From Streptomyces aquilus (GTDB lineage Bacteria > Actinomycetota > Actinomycetes > Streptomycetales > Streptomycetaceae), in assembly GCF_003955715.1 (NCBI RefSeq), contig NZ_CP034463.1, positions 4,712,001-4,776,000 of the forward strand: DNA of 64,000 nucleotides, in the 5' to 3' direction. The notes beneath the pieces were generated by a model. That model was not told where the DNA came from and searched no databases. It saw only the letters and a program-made list of their open reading frames with translations. Below are positions 59,101-64,000 of this stretch, piece after piece; position 1 is the first letter of the stretch, and each line of letters opens with the position of its first letter. The translations under genes and the position numbers were made by a program.

Positions 59101-62034
59101 GAGGCGGGTCAGCTTGTCCGTGAAGCCCGGTTCGACCAGGTCCTTCTGGAGGGCGACCGGCACCGAGACGGCACCCGTCGAGGCGTCACCCACCGTGAGC
59201 GAGCCGACCTTGGTGCCGGCCTTCGCGGTGTGCGGTACGTCGTCGGCGGCGAACGTCAGCTTCACGGTGAGGCCCGACCAGCCGACGGCCTTGACGTCCT
59301 TGGTGGCGACGACGGGCGTCTTGCCGCCGAGGCCGTCGTCGACGTACCCGACGACGTCGCCCTTCTTCAGGATCGTCGCCGACTTCAGGCTGTCCTGCGC
59401 GGCCTGGATCAGCTTGTCGCCCGCGGACAGGGCGCCCTGGAGAATCGTGTTGTCGTAGCCGCCCTCGGGCTGGCGCAGGACCGCGCCGAAGATGGTGCGG
59501 GTCTCGCCGCCGATCTCCTTCGTCGCCGCGAAGACCAGGTTGCCGCGGGCGGAGGTGGTGGTGCCGGTCTTGATGCCGATCACGCCGTTCTTGCCGACCA
59601 GCTGGTTCCAGTTGGGCTGCCGGGCGCCCTTGTAGTCGTAGTACTCCATCATCGACGCGACAGCGCGGAAGGCGGGTTCCTTCATCGCCGTCTTGGCGAG
59701 CTTCACCTGGTCCACGGCCGTGGAGACGGTCGTGTCGTGCAGGCCCGAGGGATCGGTGTACGTCGTGTTCGTCATGCCGAGGTCCTTGGCGGCGGCGTTC
59801 ATCTTCGCTACGAACGCCTTCTCGGAGCCGGCGTCCCAGCGGGCGACCAGGCGGGCGACGTTGTTCGCGGACGCGATCAGGATGCCCTGGAGCGCCTCGC
59901 GCTCGGAGATCTCGTCACCGGCCTTCACCTTCACGGTCGACTCGCCCTCCGCGGACGCCTGGTCCTCGGCGGCCTGGTCGACCTTGATCATCGGACCCTT
60001 GGCGTCACCCTTCAGGGGGTGGTCACGCAGGATGAGGTACGCCGTCATGACCTTGGCGACACTCGCGATCGGCACGGGCTTCTGCTCCCCGGAGGAACCG
60101 AAGGAACCGATGCCCTGCACCTCCAGCGCGGCCTGCCCCTGGGCCGGCCACGGGACGTCGGCCTTGCCGCCGTCGAAGGAGTACGTCTCCTCGGCGGTGA
60201 GCTGGAGGGTGGGGGTGGGCAGCGGGCGTACGGACTGTACGACCGCAAAGACGACCGCGAGGAGGAGGACGAGGGGCGTCCAGATCTTCACGCGGCGGAC
60301 GGTGGTGCGGAGGGGGGTCTCCGGGGGCGGGGGCGTGTTGGTGAGCTCGGCCAGGAGGTCCAGCGGCGGCTTCGGCGGAAGCGGCTGCTGGGTGGTGCGC
60401 TCGGGGCCGACCTGGGGGACGGCGGTGGTGACGTCGGGCTTGAGCGCGACGAACTTGCTGGTGGCGCGGTCGACGGCGGGGCGGGGCAGCTTGAGCATGG
60501 TGGTGGGCTGATCAACCGACACCTCGGCTCCGCCGCTCTTCCCACCCGTGCGGCTTTCGTCACCGGGTGCGGGTGGCCCTTGCGGGGCCTTCTGGCCGCG
60601 GGCGGCTTGAGGCGCGTCGGTGGGGGTGGCGTTGCGGCCACCGGCGCCGGGGGCGCTCCCGCTGCGGGCAGCCTGAGGTGCGTCGTCCGCGGGGGTGGCG
60701 TTGCGGCCTGCGATACCGGAGGCGGACGGCCCGTCGGGGGCGCTCCCGCCACGGGCAGCCCGAGGCGCGTCGTCCGCGGGGGCGGTGGCCGTTCCGGCTG
60801 TGCCGGTCGCCGGGGTGGAGGCGGCGGCTGCCGTGCCGGTCGCGGCGCGCGGGTCGGCCTTCGGCGCGGCGGGGGCGGGCTTGTCGGCGGGCTCGGCGGC
60901 CTCGGGACTGTCGGCGGATGCGGCGGCGCCACGCCCATCACGCGGCGCGTCAGCAGGCTCGGCGGCGCCACGGGCGTCGCGGGGCTCGTCGGCAGGCTCC
61001 GCAGTGTCACGGGCATCGCGGGGCTCGTCGGCAGGCGCCGCGGTGCGCTCCGCGTCGCGGGGTTCGTCGCTGGGCTGCGGGGTGTCCTCGGGCTCTGCGG
61101 GCTCGTCGCTCAGGTGGGGGGCGTCCTCGGGCTCCTCCGGCGTCTCCGGGTCCTTGGACACCGCTGGGTCCTTGGACACCGCTGGGTCCTTGGACGCCGT
61201 CGGCTCGGGCTCGCCGGTGTCCCGCTCGGCGTCGCCAGTCGCGGCTTCGGCCGCCTCAGCGGCCGTCTCAGGCTCCCCAGCGGCCGTCTCGGGCTCCTCG
61301 GGGGCCGTCTCAGGCTCCTCGGCGACCGTGGAGGCACCCTCGGGCCCCTCGGCCGCCCTGCGGCTGCCGTCCGCCTCCGCGGCCACGTCCTCGGCGTCCG
61401 CCGCGCTGTCGGCATCCGTCTCGGCGACGGCCTTGGTCCCGGCAGCGGCGTCAGCCCCCGCCTCGCCCGCGCCCGCGGCTTCGGTCCCGGCCTTGGCCAC
61501 GCCGTCAGCCCCGGCCTCGACCTCGGCGTCGGTCTCCGCCTGGGCCCCGCCGTCAGCCTCAGCCCCAGTCTCGCCGTCGCACTCGGCCCTGGCACCGCCG
61601 TCAGCCCCAGCCTCGCCCACATCGCCGGCCTTCTCCGGCGTTCCGTCTCCCGAGCGGACCCATGCGGCCACCGCGGCCCGCAGCCGCGCGTCGCCGCCCC
61701 CGCCCGAGCCGTCGCCCGAGCCGGCGTCCTTGGGCGTGGCGTCCGAGGCGTCCTCGGGGGTGTCCGCCGCGGAGGTTGCGTCGGTGGCGGCCTCCGCCCT
61801 CGCCGCGGACTCCCTGGCCTTCGCCACGTCCCGTACCGAGAACACGCGTGTCGCCGTGTCCACGCCACCGGCGCCGCCGCCGGAGTCCGCACCCGCACCA
61901 TCGGCTTCCCGGGCCACCGCGAGCCGCGGATCGCGGACCTCGGTCCTGGCCTCGGGAACCGGACCCGCGCTCCCCGACGTCGGTTCTGCCGACGACTCGC
62001 GCTGCTTCGACCTGTCGGGGGACTCGCCCGCCAC
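59095..62034 (-). CDS. D-alanyl-D-alanine carboxypeptidase (S11) with giant disordered N-terminus
   Basis: A 979-aa protein; usual S11 enzymes are 300-450 aa. Residues 1-570 are low-complexity, Ala/Glu/Asp/Pro-rich, with repeats such as DEPRDA and SKDPAV. A single membrane segment at about 580-600 (VKIWTPLVLLLAVVFAVVQSV) puts the long part in the cytoplasm. The S11 domain outside has ASVAKVMT (SXXK, Ser about 656), SANN (about 723) and IKTGTTTSARG (KTG, about 820), then a PBP5-type C-domain. It trims pentapeptides of peptidoglycan. The start ATG 62034 is certain only in that the frame is open to there. Confidence 0.9.
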   Translation of the reverse strand: MAGESPDRSKQRESSAEPTSGSAGPVPEARTEVRDPRLAVAREADGAGADSGGGAGGVDTATRVFSVRDVAKARESAARAEAATDATSAADTPEDASDATPKDAGSGDGSGGGGDARLRAAVAAWVRSGDGTPEKAGDVGEAGADGGARAECDGETGAEADGGAQAETDAEVEAGADGVAKAGTEAAGAGEAGADAAAGTKAVAETDADSAADAEDVAAEADGSRRAAEGPEGASTVAEEPETAPEEPETAAGEPETAAEAAEAATGDAERDTGEPEPTASKDPAVSKDPAVSKDPETPEEPEDAPHLSDEPAEPEDTPQPSDEPRDAERTAAPADEPRDARDTAEPADEPRDARGAAEPADAPRDGRGAAASADSPEAAEPADKPAPAAPKADPRAATGTAAAASTPATGTAGTATAPADDAPRAARGGSAPDGPSASGIAGRNATPADDAPQAARSGSAPGAGGRNATPTDAPQAARGQKAPQGPPAPGDESRTGGKSGGAEVSVDQPTTMLKLPRPAVDRATSKFVALKPDVTTAVPQVGPERTTQQPLPPKPPLDLLAELTNTPPPPETPLRTTVRRVKIWTPLVLLLAVVFAVVQSVRPLPTPTLQLTAEETYSFDGGKADVPWPAQGQAALEVQGIGSFGSSGEQKPVPIASVAKVMTAYLILRDHPLKGDAKGPMIKVDQAAEDQASAEGESTVKVKAGDEISEREALQGILIASANNVARLVARWDAGSEKAFVAKMNAAAKDLGMTNTTYTDPSGLHDTTVSTAVDQVKLAKTAMKEPAFRAVASMMEYYDYKGARQPNWNQLVGKNGVIGIKTGTTTSARGNLVFAATKEIGGETRTIFGAVLRQPEGGYDNTILQGALSAGDKLIQAAQDSLKSATILKKGDVVGYVDDGLGGKTPVVATKDVKAVGWSGLTVKLTFAADDVPHTAKAGTKVGSLTVGDASTGAVSVPVALQKDLVEPGFTDKLTRLG

Positions 62035-62046
62035 CGATGCCTCCTA

Positions 62047-62100
62047 AACCGTGAACCCGTGAACCTGGACCCGTGAACCGTGGACCGTGGACCGTGCGTT
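62047..62100. repeat. Short tandem repeats of CCGTGAAC / CCGTGGAC type
   Basis: Six or so 7-10 bp units in the divergent region between the carboxypeptidase and GPP34 genes. No gene lies in 62035-62295. Confidence 0.65.
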
Positions 62101-62295
62101 TCTATCCGATCGCCTGCCCCGGTCACCGGTCCACCGCACTGTCCGAACCGTGTACCAGTGTCCTGTGTGAGGGCTTGGCTCCTGCGGTAGACGAGAACGA
62201 CATACCTACTGGTTCCACTACAAACAGGTCACGCACCCTCGACAGACCAATGTGAGAGGGGTCACCCTGTCGTACATCCACGCGGGGAGGCATGG

Positions 62296-63054
62296 ATGGG
62301 CAGGAGCCGCAGAACACTTCCGGAGGAGCTTCTGCTGCTGGCGTTGGACCCGACCACGGGTACCACCGCACAGCCGCAGTCGCTCGACCTCGGTCTGGCC
62401 GGAGCACAGCTAGTAGAGCTGGCGCTGGCCGGACGGATAGCCCCAGACGGGGATCGTATCGCCGTGGTCGTACCACGGCCGACTGGAGATCCGACGCTGG
62501 ACTGCGCGTTGGAGTTGCTGCGAAGGCGTGGCGCTCCCGTGCGGGCAGTGAACTGGATTGGCGGGCCTCGCCTGGGGCTGCGCCAGACCTACCTCTCGCA
62601 TCTCGAGCGGTGCGGCATGGTGCATGCCGTCGCCGGTCAGATGTGCGGGGTGTTGCCGACGACTCGCTATCAGGCGACGGACAACGCCATCAGCCGGGAG
62701 ATCAAGGCCCGGTTGGACTCGGCGATCCGCACCGGCGTTCCGCCGGACCCGCGGACCGCGGCGCTGGCCGCCCTGGCCCACGCGGTCGGCCTCGGCAAGC
62801 ATCTGTATCCAGGCAACGAGGGCAGGTCCTCGCGGTCCAGGCTGCGGGATCTGATCAGGCACGACCCCATGGGCGGTCTCGTCGCGCACGCGGTGATGGA
62901 CGTCCAGAACGGTGTGGCGGCACAGCCACGCCGTAGCCCCGCTCCGGCGACCGGCCGTCAGGCCGCACCCGGTGGCAGGGCCGCAGCGGAACCCGCTCGC
63001 GGTGTTCCGGTGCAACCGCGCCGCGGTTCCATGGCGCGTGTCGTGGCCCACTGA
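62296..63054 (+). CDS. GPP34 (Golgi phosphoprotein 3-like) family protein
   Basis: A 252-aa protein starting MGRSRRTLPEELLLLALDPTTG. It has the GOLPH3/VPS74-like pattern: LDLGLAGAQLVELALAGRIAPDGDRI, TALAALAHAVGLGKHLYPG and the C-terminal LRDLIRHDPMGGLVAHAVMDVQ. A basic, Pro/Ala-rich tail of about 50 residues is added. In eukaryotes the family binds phosphoinositides; in actinobacteria the role is unknown and the genes are many. Confidence 0.85.
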   Translation: MGRSRRTLPEELLLLALDPTTGTTAQPQSLDLGLAGAQLVELALAGRIAPDGDRIAVVVPRPTGDPTLDCALELLRRRGAPVRAVNWIGGPRLGLRQTYLSHLERCGMVHAVAGQMCGVLPTTRYQATDNAISREIKARLDSAIRTGVPPDPRTAALAALAHAVGLGKHLYPGNEGRSSRSRLRDLIRHDPMGGLVAHAVMDVQNGVAAQPRRSPAPATGRQAAPGGRAAAEPARGVPVQPRRGSMARVVAH

Positions 63055-63398
63055 GCCGCAGTTCCCACGACACCACCGCAGGAACCGAGTCGCACCACAC
63101 GCACTGCCGGCGCAGCCCCATACCCGGAATCGGGAGCCGCTGGTCCGCGCGGGGCGGCGGAACCGTGTGTCCGGACGACACCACGGTCCCGCCGTCCCGC
63201 GCGCTTTTTCTGTGCCCACACCCTCGTCCACACCCTCACAACGGCGCGCGTGTCACCGCCGTTCACCGCGAACCGGCGCCTGTGCAGCGCATATCCACGG
63301 TTTCCCAGCGGTAGAAAGCACCTTGGTGGCAGTCTGCTCAACAGCAGATACGCAAAGTGGCAATTTTCGAAGGCACGCAGCCGGAGGTGCACGTTCTC
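63055..63398. other. Intergenic region with terminator, no gene
   Basis: It holds the hairpin at 63156-63193 and the XRE gene promoter. No coding pattern is seen. Confidence 0.5.
63156..63208 (+). terminator. Rho-independent terminator after GPP34
   Basis: GGCGGAACCGTG (63156-63167) pairs with CACGGTCCCGCC (63182-63193) save one mismatch, and GCGCTTTTTCT follows about 10 nt later. Confidence 0.7.
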
Positions 63399-64000
63399 GT
63401 GGCGACCAATGTCAATCCCACCGTCAGGCGGCGCCGGCTGGGCCAGGAACTGCGCCGGCTCCGCGAGCTCAAGGGCATGACCGCCGAAGAGGTCGCCGAA
63501 CGGCTGCTGGTGTCGCAGTCGAAGATCAGCCGCCTGGAGAACGGGCGGCGCAGCATCAGCCAGCGCGACGTCCGCGACCTGTGCGGGGTGTACGAGGTCG
63601 AGGACCACCGGATCGTCGACTCCCTCATGCAAATGGCCAAGGACAGCCGCCAGCAAGGGTGGTGGCATTCCTTCGGGGACATCCCGTACTCCGTCTACAT
63701 CGGGTTGGAGACGGATGCCGCGAGTCTGCGGGTGTACGACCCGCAGGTCGTCCCCGGCCTGTTGCAGACCCGTACCTACGCCGAGTCCCTCATCTCCGGG
63801 GCGCTTCCCGAGGCGACGCCGACCGATATCGACAAGCGCGTCCAGGTGCGCCTGCGCCGACAGGAACGTATCTCTGCCGCCGACAACCCGCTGCGTCTGT
63901 GGGCGGTTCTCGACGAGGCGACCCTGCGCCGCGAGGTCGGGAACAAGCAGGTGATGATCGAGCAGCTGGAGCATCTGATCGAGATGTCCCAGCTGCCGCA
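63399..64000 (+). CDS. XRE-family regulator, DUF5753-type (partial, C-terminus beyond window)
   Basis: GTG 63399 gives a protein beginning ATNVNPTVRRRRLGQELRRL. The Cro/CI-type HTH is KGMTAEEVAERLLVSQSKISRLENGRR. The DUF5753 part follows: YDPQVVPGLLQTRTYAESL, then RVQVRLRRQERI and LWAVLDEATLRREVG. GGAGG at 63383-63387 serves the start. In Streptomyces such genes usually precede a small DUF397 gene and form paired regulators of development or antibiotics (WhiJ-like). The partner, if any, lies outside the window. Confidence 0.9.
   Translation, partial: MATNVNPTVRRRRLGQELRRLRELKGMTAEEVAERLLVSQSKISRLENGRRSISQRDVRDLCGVYEVEDHRIVDSLMQMAKDSRQQGWWHSFGDIPYSVYIGLETDAASLRVYDPQVVPGLLQTRTYAESLISGALPEATPTDIDKRVQVRLRRQERISAADNPLRLWAVLDEATLRREVGNKQVMIEQLEHLIEMSQLP

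Noticed and set aside
59230..62076. A 948-codon plus-strand frame opposite the carboxypeptidase
   Set aside because: It is Gly/Arg/Leu-rich shadow sequence. The minus strand holds an S11 enzyme with all catalytic motifs.

Overview
The window is chromosomal DNA of a Streptomyces species, or a very close relative. The signs are very high G+C, heavy third-position GC bias with long antisense shadow frames, many GTG/TTG starts, near absence of TTA codons (I saw only two in frame), a principal-like sigma factor matching HrdD with a sigma-R type promoter, and the usual crowd of TetR, MarR, WYL, MerR and XRE regulators. No rRNA, CRISPR array, transposase or phage integrase was seen. There is one tRNA gene, tRNA-Arg(CCT).

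Layout, left to right. 0-4.6 kb: a minus-strand operon galU-moeA-moaC-mog-acetyltransferase (UDP-glucose and molybdenum cofactor synthesis), divergent from a 5-formyltetrahydrofolate cyclo-ligase. 4.6-13.4 kb: penicillin acylase family hydrolase, a cation/H+ antiporter, an MFS transporter, an FmdB zinc ribbon protein, a methylthioadenosine phosphorylase-like enzyme, a SAF-like membrane protein and mscL. 13.5-17 kb: a pyruvate formate-lyase/activase pair (pflB-pflA), unusual for an aerobic mycelial organism. Its upstream region carries a Rex-type operator and a DosR/DevR-like box. 17-22 kb: LtrA membrane protein, P1 peptidase, lipoprotein L,D-transpeptidase and two small conserved genes. 22.3-26.7 kb: the fructose operon fruR-fruK-fruA, with an extra repeat-rich reading frame lodged exactly between fruK and fruA. 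26.9-39.8 kb: two DHA2 drug exporters with WYL and TetR regulators, hrdD, a DODA-type dioxygenase/MarR pair, an M6 metalloprotease and a tandem-IclR protein.

39.9-64 kb is more accessory in character. It holds the tRNA-Arg, an orphan sugar-binding lipoprotein, a three-gene cassette (small membrane protein, XRE/sigma-region-4 hybrid, helical-repeat protein), and a xylanase/acetylxylan esterase operon with CGAAAC-type operator elements. Next come three small secreted proteins, a DegT/CelD-acetyltransferase pair, and an NLR-like gene pair. In that pair a small helical protein and a STAND NTPase with TPRs share one short Gly-rich motif, the arrangement of an amyloid-signalling effector and sensor. 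A decayed MarR gene, an MFS/ArsR pair with a TTA codon at position 3, glutathione peroxidase, a MerR regulator, a large GT-C-like membrane protein, a D,D-carboxypeptidase with a giant disordered N-terminus, a GPP34 protein and a partial XRE/DUF5753-type regulator close the window.

The observations I rate highest are the putative amyloid-signalling STAND pair (50.4-52.8 kb), the Rex plus DosR-like control region of pflBA (16.9-17.0 kb), and the repeat ORF coupled at both ends inside the fructose operon (24.4-25.0 kb).
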